Source of the DNA: Emiliania huxleyi CCMP1516
Lineage: Eukaryota; Haptophyta; Isochrysidales; Noelaerhabdaceae
Length of the DNA: 64,000 nt
Reading direction: 5' to 3'
Assembly (NCBI RefSeq): GCF_000372725.1
Contig: NW_005199926.1
Coordinates: forward strand, 608,778-672,777
Both the position numbers and the translations under genes were made by a program. The notes beneath the pieces are model-generated. The model saw nothing but the letters and a program-made list of their open reading frames with translations, was not told the DNA's origin and made no database searches. Below, in pieces: positions 11,324 to 20,285 of this stretch (position 1 is the first letter of the stretch; every line of letters begins with the position of its first letter).

Positions 11324-11640
11324 AGGATGCAAAGGGAGCGCACATCGCCAGCCTGGACGCTTACTGCCGTTACGAAGGGGCGCCGCCGGGCCACGTTGAA
11401 AACGGACGGTGGGTGGGGGGCGCGCCGCTGTGGTGGCATTCAAGGCTCGGGCTGGACGAGGTAGCGTCAATGCCGCGCTCACCGCAGTGGCGCCACTCGG
11501 AAGCTTCCAAGAAGTGCGGGCGCTGCGCCGAATGCCCTCCAGCGCCGGGGTGCCAGCCCTACTGCAGCCCGAGCTGCCAGCGGGCGCACTGGAGGATCGA
11601 GCACAGAGAGGTGTACCCGCCGGCGGGATGGCGGGGGGAC
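11285..11640 (+). pseudogene. MYND-type zinc finger gene remnant
   Basis: An open stretch in a different frame from the preceding GT29 gene reads LEDDFPGSDLKDAKGAHIAS, then a Trp-rich segment, then a Cys cluster (CGRCAEC, YCSPSCQRAHW, EH) typical of MYND zinc fingers, which bind Pro-rich peptides. The final Cys expected after the His is not visible. No start codon or upstream exon is recognised, and downstream it runs into low-complexity DNA, a (CT)n tract and the inverted myosin copy. It is therefore either one exon of a gene broken by that duplication or a pseudogene. Confidence 0.5.
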
Positions 11641-11939
11641 TCCCAGGGCCATCATGCAAGGTGGGCGAGTGCAAGGCGGGGGCGCGGTCGGCCCGTGCAG
11701 ACCGTTGCGAGTAGCCGGCGGGTGGCGTCTCTGCCTGACCGCCGGCGGGTCAACTCGCGGACCACGGACCAGACAGTGCTGGTCCGCACCAAAACAGTGG
11801 TCTCACGGCGTATCCTCCTACTGCCAGCCAGGCACATCCGCCTCGAGCGTACGCTCAAACACGAGCCGAGGGGTGAGGGGGCGGCGGCGGCGAAGAGGCG
11901 GGAGCTGGGTCCAGTGCGCTCTGCTGCTGGGGGGGGTCG

Positions 11940-11940
<1 letters not shown>

Positions 11941-12025
<85 letters not shown>

Positions 12026-12447
12026 CCCTCCCTCCCGCCCTCCCTCCGCTCTCCCCCCCCCCCCTCTCTCTGCAGACAGGAGCTGCTCTCCCTCGTTGGA
12101 CGTTGCGGTAGGCCGATTCGAAGAAAGGCGTGCTGGCCAGAATTACTTCCACATTCCGAGGTTGCCGCAAAGAATTCTTCCCACCCACGGCGGCGAGGAA
12201 GCCCCGGCGCGCACCGCCTTTGTGCCAGGACCCCCCGTCGGCGCACAGCTGCGCGCCAGAGTGCAGCGCGATGCCCAAAGCGGCATACGAGGACTGGGGC
12301 CCTGGCTGCAGCGAGCTCTCGTCGCTAAAGAGCGCCACAGACAAGGCGCTCCTGGACAACACCGAGGAGCGCTACAAGGCCGGCAACATCTACACGCGCA
12401 GCGGCCGCCTCCTGCTGGCCGTGAATCCGTACAAGAAGCTGCCGCTG
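11941..12447. repeat. Right arm of the inverted duplication: (CT)n plus myosin exon 1 copy
   Basis: An 82-bp CT tract (11941-12022) is followed by a plus-strand copy of the myosin 5' flank and exon 1 from its ATG to the codons for NPYKKLPL. Homology stops abruptly at 12447, where TGTGTGTG begins and the frame leaves the motor. No other motor exon follows, so this copy is a 5' truncated-gene fragment. Confidence 0.9.
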
Positions 12448-12483
12448 TGTGTGTGTATGTACGCGGACGAAACAAACACAGAC

Positions 12484-12547
12484 AGAGAGAGAAAGCTCGC
12501 TTCCGAGCTCTCACGCCGCGCGTAGGGCCCTTAGGGGCCTAGAGAAC
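12484..12547. repeat. Dispersed repeat (inverted partner at 19864-19927)
   Basis: The segment around GCTCGCTTCCGAGCTC and CGCCGCGCGTAGGGCCC recurs on the opposite strand at 19864-19927 with small differences. No coding sense. The rest of 11640-12717 has no recognised gene. Confidence 0.7.
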
Positions 12548-12717
12548 ACAACCCCCTCTCTCTTTTCTCCCAGTAAGCTAAAAAACACAAGCGGAGGACC
12601 ATTGGGTTTGTACTATTAACAACGAAGGCGCTCTCAAAAAAAAAACACACGAACTGCAAAGAGAGGACAGAGCAGCTGCCCGTCGAGGGAGCGTGCGTGC
12701 CCTCCACTCGCCAGCGC

Positions 12718-13464
12718 ATGGGCGTCTGCGCATCACGCCAGCCTGCCACCAGTGCAGAGCAACCGGAGCAGCCTGGACCAAGCTCTGGCTTCTACTTTGT
12801 GCGGGACGATCACACGGCGACGGTACAGCAGGCTCGGCTCGCGGCCGACTTGCATAAGTACGCCAATGGATCCCTCTGGCTCGAGTTCTTCTACGAGGAG
12901 CAGCTGGCGGCCGTGCGGGCGGCGTTTGCCACGCCAGGAGTGGTCGACGACGAGGCGGTCCTCGCGCAAGTCAAGAAGGCGGTCATGTCGAACGGGTGGT
13001 CCGATGCCTTCAACCAGTCGCTCGTAGACTTGTTGCGGCTCGCGCACCAGCACTCAATCTCCATCCACGCGCTGGACTCGCCAGAGTGGTCGCTCGATGC
13101 CTTCACGGAGAGGTATGGCACCTTCCGCGGCAGGCTCAAGTACTTAGCTAACCGCGCATCGCAGGAGAACGACGGCGAGGGTGCCACAAGCCGCTGGGCA
13201 AAGCGGGTGATGGAGGAGCATGCCGAGGGCACGGCACCGGCGCCGGTGGTCGTGATGGGCGGCGCGGAGCACGGGCCGGTAATGCTCGAGATCGTGCCGG
13301 TGTTCGAATTCATGTACGAGGACGCTGGCGCGGTGAGGGCGGCAGCAAAGGCCAAGGTGGAGGCCGAGCTCGCGGCTGCCAAGGAGGCCAAGTCGGAGGC
13401 GGAGGAGGAGGAGGAGGCGGCGGAGGCAAAGATTGGCTCTGCGCTGGCCCTCTTCAGCAGATGA
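12718..13464 (+). CDS. Hypothetical protein with N-terminal dual-lipidation motif
   Basis: 248 residues from the ATG at 12718. I chose this start because it gives MGVCASRQ: Gly2 and Ser6 fit N-myristoylation and Cys4 fits palmitoylation, so the protein is probably anchored to the cytoplasmic face of a membrane. The body is mixed alpha/beta (YFVRDDHTATVQQARLAADL, LWLEFFYEEQ, a central SIHALDSPEWS, then VVVMGGAEHG). The last about 50 residues are an Ala/Glu/Lys-rich helix. The order of a short strand with Asp, a conserved Arg-rich helix and a GGAEH strand recalls enzymes of the TraB/ChaN/erythromycin-esterase fold, but the resemblance is weak and I do not assign a function. It is a single exon. 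Confidence 0.6.
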   Translation: MGVCASRQPATSAEQPEQPGPSSGFYFVRDDHTATVQQARLAADLHKYANGSLWLEFFYEEQLAAVRAAFATPGVVDDEAVLAQVKKAVMSNGWSDAFNQSLVDLLRLAHQHSISIHALDSPEWSLDAFTERYGTFRGRLKYLANRASQENDGEGATSRWAKRVMEEHAEGTAPAPVVVMGGAEHGPVMLEIVPVFEFMYEDAGAVRAAAKAKVEAELAAAKEAKSEAEEEEEAAEAKIGSALALFSR

Positions 13465-13690
13465 GCTCGCCACGAGGACCTCTTCCTCTCAACTGAATCA
13501 GAGCCGCTGCCGGTGCCGCGCTGCGCGCACCGGCCGCAGCGCGCCAGGGCCGCGCCCCGCGCACAGTACACCTCGGACGGGAATCTGCATTCAAAAACCC
13601 GTGCGCGAAAAAAAACCGAAAGGTGCGTGCACGCATCTCTAACGAATTTACTGTGACCAGCACGGGACTCGTGTGGCCGTGACTGGCCGA

Positions 13691-15599
13691 TCAGGGCGGC
13701 GCAGGCAGTGATGCATCCCGGTATCTCTGCACGTCCCTCGCATTGTCAATCGCGTTATCGCCACCACTCTCCTCCCCGGAGCCCTCGTGGGGACCAGTCG
13801 CGGAGGAGCCCCGTTTCCGCCCACTCTCCCGCACCTCCTGGAGATGGGAGGCTGCCGGCCCCAACGCCTCGCTGATCGCCAAGGCGGTCGCGCCCCAGTC
13901 GTCGCCGCCGTCGCCTTGCCAACTCAGCTCAAACTCCTGACGCGCGGCGGGGCGGCGTCGCGCGGGCTGGGAGGGGCGAAGATGGGCGGGTCGGGGCCTG
14001 GGCGGCGGCTCGTGCGGTCAGTGCGCCGCGCACCTTGTCGCGGGAGCGGCGGAGCCAGAGCAGTGTGGCGGCGTAGAGCAGCGCGTACTCCACGTCCGTC
14101 TTGACCTACGAGCCACGTGGACCTGGCGATGAGGAGGCCCGTGTGGCCTCGCCCGAGCCGCCTCCTCCCTCTCTCACCATCCAGAGACGCCTCTCGCGCA
14201 TCCGCTCGATGGTCGTGCGCACGAAGCCGTCGAGCTGCGCCTCGCTCTACAGGTGGGCGGGCGAGGCGGCGGTGGGGCGGCGGTGAGGCGGCGGCGGCGA
14301 GGCGGCGGCGAGGCGGCGGCGAGGCGGCAGCGGCGAGGCGGCGGCGAGGCGGCGGCGGCGAGGCGGCGGCGAGGCGGCGGCGGCGAGAGGGGTAGCAGGG
14401 CGGGCGGCTGCTCTCGGTGTGCCGCGATGGGACGGTCACTGCGACGCTCGCGTGCGCCACCTGCAACGCCGGCAGCCGCTGCAGGACTCGGAGGAGCGCG
14501 ATGAGCGTGCCCGTCCTCCCGACGCCGGCCTGTTCACAGCTACAGCTGTGAAGAGACGCCGTTCATAGAGGGAGCGTGCCCGTCCTCCCGACGCCGACCG
14601 AGCAGTGGCAGACGCACCAGTGGGGCTCGCCTAGCGGCCGGTTCCGGGAGAGGCTTCACGGAGGTGTCGCGGCAGTGGCGGGCGCGCAAGCTGGGGAGTC
14701 ACCGCGCGCGAGCAGCTGCTGCAGGTGCACCGCCAGGTGCAGCACATTCTCCGCGTTGGCATAGAAGGGGCGGGTGCCAATCGACGACGAGGCGGGAAAG
14801 TCGAGCCTAGGTCCGCCGGGGCCCAGTGAGACGGCCGGTGACAGCGTGCCTCGTGTCGGCTCTCGAGCCAATCGTGTGCAGCGTGTGTGCGTGTGGGCCC
14901 GTCCTCCATGCTCGCAGCACATGGACATTTGACATCCGCGACCCTCGGTGACCGGTTCCGGTGCGCCAGTGGGAGCGCGGAGCGCGCGGCGCGCGCGGCG
15001 GCAGCGGGGAGGGTCACGCGCCAGCGCGAGTACCAGTAGAGCACCACCACGCGCGTGCGCTCGCCGCGGGACGGCGGCGGCCCGCCAGAGGCGGAGCCAC
15101 GCAGCTCGACGGCGTACCGCAGCAGCCCCGCCACCGACTCGCAGCTCTCGTGGCCGAGCGTGCGCACCTGCACCGCCCACCCGCGCGACTCGCGCTCCAT
15201 CGCCTCGTCGAAGGGCGGCCAGTAGCGCTCGCGCTTGTCCGCCGGCGCCGAGCCCACCTTGTCGCGCTCGTGCGTCAGGTTGACGATGACTCGCGCTCCC
15301 GTCTCCCACACCATCATCCAAAAGTGCTCGAACGTCGAGCGCTTTGGGCACATCGTCGCTATGAAGGCGGGCGCCTCCTCGCCGAGGTTGTCAATGGGAG
15401 ACGCGTTGATGTACTCCACCGTTTGCAGGTCCAGCAGCGCATCCACATACGGCCCCATCTGCCCGCCGAAGCGGTTGAGCTCGTGAGACACCGTCGGCTT
15501 GTAAGGCCCGCGGTTGCGGAGCGCGTAGTACTCGGCCGCCTCGCCCTGCTGCCGCCAGCGGCCAAGCTTCTCCTCGATGATCTTTTCCAGGCCGCTCAT
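13691..15599 (-). CDS. Classical protein tyrosine phosphatase
   Basis: About 389 residues in seven exons that I can phase: 15599-15022, 14806-14703, 14630-14599, 14529-14461, 14246-14178, 14105-14034, 13936-13691. Motifs in order: YINAS, FIATMCPKRSTFEHFWMMVW (the usual FIATQGP site reads FIATMCP), RYWP, a WPD-loop equivalent reading WLDFP after splicing, and the catalytic loop HCSAGVGRTG, with nucleophile Cys and phosphate-binding Arg. The canonical loop exists only after removal of a 69-bp intron (14598-14530); reading through it gives VGVGRTG and then an in-frame stop. The first intron uses a GC donor. The end matches the terminal PTP helices (RRLWM, VKTDVEYALLYAATLLW), followed by an acidic/Gly-rich tail. 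No transmembrane segment or extra domain is seen, so it is likely cytosolic. Target unknown. Confidence 0.9.
14289..14390. repeat. GGCGGCGAG minisatellite inside a PTP intron
   Basis: Tandem GGCGGCGAG/GGCGGCGGCGAG units fill much of the 214-bp intron 14460-14247. Confidence 0.9.
14503..14596. repeat. 25-bp direct repeat spanning the intron inside the PTP signature
   Basis: Bases 14503-14527 repeat at 14572-14596. One copy is exon (encoding GVGRTGT) and the other is the 5' end of the intron. A short inverted repeat (TTCACAGCT...AGCTGTGAA) sits between them. Confidence 0.9.
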
Positions 15600-15946
15600 G
15601 CAGTTCGCGCAACGCGACGGCGCGGTTCTTGCAGTGAGAGAAGAAGAATTTTACAGTTAGGCGGTCGCAGAAGAAACGAATGAGAAGGGCACTGGACGTC
15701 CTCCCATCCACCACCCTGCTTTTGCCGCCTTTTCTTTCTTTCTTTCTAGGGCACGGGACTGGCGCGCACTGGCACTAAACAGGTATAGGAAGGCGAAGAA
15801 CAGCCAGGCTCGGACTGGACACTATGGGAGCGAAGAAGAGAAGAGTCCATTCCTCACGCAAGGTGATTCACTGTTCCTGCTGATGAGACACTCCTAAGTT
15901 TCATGTACCCGAGGCGGCAAGCAAGCCGGCTCAAAGAGAGCACAAA
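15600..15946. other. Divergent intergenic region (PTP / GT47) with dispersed repeats
   Basis: Contains the PTP 5' flank with TAAAATTCTTCTTC about 50 bp upstream of its ATG, a TTTC tract, one copy of the CACGGGACTGGCGCGCAC repeat (15753-15777) and a GAAGAACAGCCAGGCTCGG repeat (15796-15825) that recurs near 47601. No gene seen. Confidence 0.6.
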
Positions 15947-18355
15947 ATGCAGTCGGCCTGCGATGAGGCTGCTAATTTGATCCGCGGCGACGTTGCGACT
16001 CAGGCCCTGGCACGCCAACTCGTGCGGCGGCGCGTTCATCTCAACGCCACGGCATGCCGGCGCGCTAGGTCGATCGTCACGAATCACAGCGGCCGGATGA
16101 TCCTAACAGCCTATGGGAGGGGATGCTCCCCTCGACCCAAGAAGCCATCCGAGCTCGCATTCGTTCAGGTCTCGACCCTCTTCCTCGACGATGTTGTGCC
16201 GCGACTTCAGGTTGGGGCGGCGTCGGGCTGCGGCATCCCGCCCGAGGAGAAGAGGGACCTCGACGTGCACTGCCCCCCCGTGAGGAGCGTTCGGCAGCAG
16301 CTCTCGCAGGGCGCCATTGACTGGCACCAAAGGCTCGCGCGCGCTCCGCCTCGAGAGCATCGCCGCCGCAACTGTCCCGGCTGCCTGGGAGACCCCGCAG
16401 CCTGCTGCAGCGGAAATGGGGTCTGCCTCCTCGACATATGCGCCTGCTACGAGGGCTTTGGTGGGCTCGACTGCGCGCACCCAGCCCCTCTCGAATCCAT
16501 TCCTAAACCATCGCTTTCGTCTCCGGAATCAGCATCCTCGACTGCAGTGCCGGGCCGACATGAACATGAGGAGCTCTCGCCGCTGCCAACGCCCGCAGCG
16601 CCGCCTCGCCGCGGCGTCTCCATCTTTGTGTACTCCGTGCCACCGGAGCTAGGGCAACTCGTAAAGTCCCTACAGGACGAAAACATCTTCCATCTGTATT
16701 CGACGGAGGATCACTTCCTTGAGCGGCTGCTGCGGAGCGGCAGTCGCACGCTCGATCCGGAGCAGGCAGACCTCTTCTACGTGCCGACGCTGAGCTACCA
16801 CGTGATGAGGAGTAGGTGCCCACGCGCCCTGGTGCGGCTGCTCCAGCACTGGGTGAGGACAGCATACCCCTACTGGAACCGCTCCGGCGGGCGCGACCAC
16901 GTCTTCTTCCTCACTCACGACACTGGCGGCTGTGCGTTGGGCGAGGCGGGTACGTCACCCATACTGCTTTCTCACTGGGGTCTGCTGGGACCTCGCACGG
17001 CGATGCGGCCGAGCGCAGACGGGCGCGGCGACCTCGGCAGTCAAGAGGCAATCGAGCGTGAGTTGCGCAGGGGGCGGTGGTGCTTCTCGCCTCACAAGGA
17101 CATCGTGGTGCCACCATTTGCGGGGTGCGGCGGCGGCGGAGGCGGCGGCGGCGGCGGCGGCGGCGGTGTGTTTGGCGATTGCAGCCACAAGCTAGCAGAC
17201 TGGTTTGGACAGCGAAAGGCGAACGGAGCCAATGCTGCACCGGCGCCGGCACCGATGGTGGACATCAATCGAAGCTGGCGGCATGAACTGCTTCACGCAG
17301 GGGGAATATGGGCCTGGCGCAATCGACATGGCGAGGGCAGGGGCGAGCGTGGCTACTCGCAAGGCGTGCGACAGCGTCTGTACGAGCTGTACGGATCCGG
17401 CCCGGCGACCCACGGCATTGCAATCCACAAGCACGGAGTGAATCAGTCGGCATGGCTCGACGCAAAATTCTGCCTTGCTTCTAGCGGCGTGGGCTGGGGT
17501 CTACGTACGGCCGCAATGGCCATGTTGGGCTGCCTGCCGCTCATCTTTCAGCCGTTCGTGATGCAGCCGCTCGAAGATCTGCTCCCGTCTTACCCGAACT
17601 TCTCTCTCCGCGTCGACCGGCTGCAGCTCGCCTCTGACCTGCCTGCACTACTCGCAGCTGTTGGACCCGGCCAGGTGAGCGCCATGCGTGTCGCGCTGCG
17701 GGCGGCGGGGCAAGCCCTGTCATGGGCACCTGGCGGCCTGGCCTTCGACTACACGATCGCGGCGCTCTGCTTTCGGGCTATTGAGCTGCACGGATCGCTC
17801 AAGTCGGGCGGGGCGGAATGCGCGCCTCGAGGACTCCCGCTCGAGCCTCGTCCGCAGCTCCCCTCGTGGTTTCCACCCGCTGTGGTAGAGACTACGGTGG
17901 TCCTCCGGCGCGAGCGTGCGGCTGCCATGCGCGAGCTGCGCGCCCGTGCCAGTATGCGCGCAGCCCCTAGGGAGGTGGCCCAATTTCGGACACCTCGACC
18001 CGAGGACCTTACGGAGGTCGCGGTGCTCGCGTTCCGCAACCTGCAGCCTCCGGCAGGCGCGCGACGAGGCTTCTGCGGCGTCACCTCCTACGGTCGCAGT
18101 TGTCGCAGGCACCGTTCCGGCGCGATGGGCCTCTTCGAGCGGCCAGGCACCGAGCTGGAGCTGGACACGGCGGTGGCACCCCCTCGCAACTTGCAGGGCT
18201 GCATTGCCGCTTGCCGTAAATGCCGCCACTGCCGATTCGTTTCCTTCTCAGCCACCCCAGGCTTCGCGGAGTGTTCATGGTACGCCTCGTGTGCGCAGCT
18301 GCAAGATCCCCCACTGCTTGCCCCCGACTATGTCACCGTGGCAGTACCGTCCTAA
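15947..18355 (+). CDS. Exostosin-type (GT47) glycosyltransferase with EGF-like and Cys-rich C-terminal domains
   Basis: 802 residues, one exon. Residues 142-176 form an EGF-like module (CPGCLGDPAACCSGNGVC then ICACYEGFGGLDC). From about 224 the exostosin fold follows: SIFVYSVPPELG, the ADLFYVPTLSYHVMR block, RDHVFFLTHDTGGCALGEAG and, later, KFCLASSGVGWGLRTAAMAMLGCLPLIF, the nucleotide-sugar-binding half in which the usual FCLxxxG motif is visible. A run of about 12 Gly interrupts the domain near residue 395. Residues about 690-800 are Cys-rich (FCGVTSYG, CIAACRKCRHCRFVSF, CSWYASC), resembling a PAN/apple-like module. Family members build cell-surface polysaccharides in the Golgi. No signal anchor is visible at the N-terminus, so the start could be wrong or an upstream exon missing. 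Sugar specificity unknown. Confidence 0.85.
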   Translation: MQSACDEAANLIRGDVATQALARQLVRRRVHLNATACRRARSIVTNHSGRMILTAYGRGCSPRPKKPSELAFVQVSTLFLDDVVPRLQVGAASGCGIPPEEKRDLDVHCPPVRSVRQQLSQGAIDWHQRLARAPPREHRRRNCPGCLGDPAACCSGNGVCLLDICACYEGFGGLDCAHPAPLESIPKPSLSSPESASSTAVPGRHEHEELSPLPTPAAPPRRGVSIFVYSVPPELGQLVKSLQDENIFHLYSTEDHFLERLLRSGSRTLDPEQADLFYVPTLSYHVMRSRCPRALVRLLQHWVRTAYPYWNRSGGRDHVFFLTHDTGGCALGEAGTSPILLSHWGLLGPRTAMRPSADGRGDLGSQEAIERELRRGRWCFSPHKDIVVPPFAGCGGGGGGGGGGGGGVFGDCSHKLADWFGQRKANGANAAPAPAPMVDINRSWRHELLHAGGIWAWRNRHGEGRGERGYSQGVRQRLYELYGSGPATHGIAIHKHGVNQSAWLDAKFCLASSGVGWGLRTAAMAMLGCLPLIFQPFVMQPLEDLLPSYPNFSLRVDRLQLASDLPALLAAVGPGQVSAMRVALRAAGQALSWAPGGLAFDYTIAALCFRAIELHGSLKSGGAECAPRGLPLEPRPQLPSWFPPAVVETTVVLRRERAAAMRELRARASMRAAPREVAQFRTPRPEDLTEVAVLAFRNLQPPAGARRGFCGVTSYGRSCRRHRSGAMGLFERPGTELELDTAVAPPRNLQGCIAACRKCRHCRFVSFSATPGFAECSWYASCAQLQDPPLLAPDYVTVAVPS

Positions 18356-18577
18356 CAGATCATGGATATGAGGCATCCCAGTTAGCAGTTTCTCTTTTCT
18401 CCTATACACACACGTCCCCAATATAAGAGCCAATAAAGTAAGGGCAACCCGCGACCCGAACCCGGAGCCAATGTATTTGGCAATATATTGCGGATAGAGA
18501 TTTGTTTGGCACGCTAATGGCCCACGCACTCACAGGGCACACGGGACGCCGAATATTGACGACGCGCTCGACCCGGG

Positions 18578-19687
18578 TTAAGCCCAATTTGTCGTCGCGT
18601 CGGCAAGTCCTGAGAGCAGCCACTGCGCGGGAAAGAACATGCTTGGGTTGTACAGCGGCAGCACCCTCAGCCTCAACGAGCCAGTTGGGAGGGCAACCCC
18701 GCCAAAGCATACGCCATCCGGCCTCGTCCCCAGGTGGAGGTCGAATTGGAAACAGTTTTCGTCGAATGAGGACTCCCGCTCGAGCCTGTCGAATGAGCAG
18801 CGCACGCACCCACAATCGACTACCGTATCCCCGTCGTCCTCGTCAACCTCCCACTCGACACTGCAAAGAACAAAGCACACGGCAAAAGCACTGTCCCTGC
18901 GTCGCCTGGCCAACACTCGAAATTGCGTCGGCTCGAAGCTGATCGTCGATGTCTCATTGAGAACAAATTCCAGGGTCGTCAGATCTCCCTCTTCCACGGA
19001 GCGTGCGCGCACCTGCAATGCTGCCCCGCAGATTCCTCTTGGTGTGGGAAATCTCATTCTCCAAGTCTCTGGTCTCTAATCTCAAAGTCTCCCACCGGAG
19101 GCCGAGTGACTGAGGTCTCAAGTGTCAAATCTCTGGTCTCAAATCTCTGGGTAGCACTGTAGACCCGAGAGCCGAGTGGAGTCTTTCAAATCTTTAAGCT
19201 CGAAAGCGCGTGATTCGTCTTCGTCAACCCTTGGCGGCAGCTTGTTGGCTTGGAGGATGAAGTCATATCGTGAGCGGAGGACCATGTCCGCCTCCCCCCC
19301 GCCCATCCTCGGCGTTTGGGCGGGCAGTGACCAATGGCTTGGAGACCATGGTGTATCAAACGGGAGCTCCCGCATGAGTTGCAGCCGTGTCGTCCAGCTC
19401 ATGAGCTGGAAGACCGGTCCCAACGCCACTTCCGTTGGGCGAAAGCGGCGGAGGATCCGCTCCGCGAGCTGTTGCTGTGGGAGCAACTGCCGCCAACCCC
19501 TACAAACACGGCTCAAACTGCAGAGATAGCCCACGGCTGCGTGCATGCTCGTCCTGACTTCCGCCATGCCCTCTTCCGTGTCAAGCACGGCGTGCAGCAG
19601 GAGGCGCTCCTGCAGGTCAATGGGCAGCGAGCCAAGATTTACCACCTCGGCCTCCTCTGCTTGTAGTGCTGGCGCCCCGGCCGCCAT
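18578..19687 (-). CDS. F-box-like protein, probably two exons
   Basis: The first exon starts at the ATG at 19687 (MAAGAPALQ). It contains an F-box-like helix pair (LGSLPIDLQERLLLHAVL, then YLCSLSRVCRGWRQLLPQQQ), the region that would bind Skp1 in an SCF ubiquitin ligase. It continues to about 19165 (RAFELKDLKDSTRLSG). A second open stretch, 19075-18578, begins after an ATTAG acceptor and encodes about 165 residues with beta-rich character (TLEFVLNETSTISFEPTQF, FQFDLHLGTRPDGVCFGG), stopping at 18578. I could not find a donor that joins the two in phase. The intervening about 90 bp is made of GAGACCAGAGA/AAGTCTCTGGTCTC-like repeats. They could also be two separate genes. Confidence 0.45.
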
Positions 19688-19789
19688 CCCACGTCGGTCA
19701 CGGTGCAGTTGCAGCTCTACGCGCTCACGCGCTTTGCAGGTTTGGAACTTGTACGCGCTTACTTGGGAGAACTCACAACCCCCTCGCAC

Positions 19790-20285
19790 GACACTAGGCA
19801 CGGGACTGGCGCGCACTGGCACTAACATTAGCTTACGTGGGAGAAAAGGGCCGACAACTGTGTTCTCTATATGCCCTAAGTAAGGGCCCTACGCGCGGCG
19901 TGAGAGAGCTCGGAAGCGAGCTTTGCACGGCGATCGAGAATGGCGCGGTTCACTTGTAGAACTTGGAGCGCGTGTTCGCATCGCTATCTAGATAGAGCCC
20001 TCCAAGTGCAAGTGCGCCTGCGGGCATTTGACTTTTTTCTGCCCTCGCGCGAGGCCTCGCCCCGCTCATTGGAGCATAATATGCATAAACCATAATCACA
20101 TTACGTTAATCCTTCTTCTTCCCCTTCGCGCCTACCCACTATCTCTCCCCACCCGCGAGTCAGAGAGAGACCCACACTCGACCATCGCGAAATGCGCACG
20201 CACAACACACTTAATTCATGGACACACACACGACAGAGCACACGCTACACTACGCCAACCACGCATCGTGGCTTTTCGCTCAGCT
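19790..20285. other. Intergenic repeats, no gene recognised
   Basis: Holds a copy of the CACGGGACTGGCGCGCAC repeat (19798-19826), the inverted partner of the 12484-12547 repeat (19864-19927), and an AT-richer stretch with ACACAC-type simple sequence. Confidence 0.6.

Noticed and set aside
12096..12542. Second myosin gene on the plus strand at 12.1-12.5 kb
   Set aside because: Only exon 1 and its flank are present; homology ends at 12447 and no further motor exon follows before the next gene.
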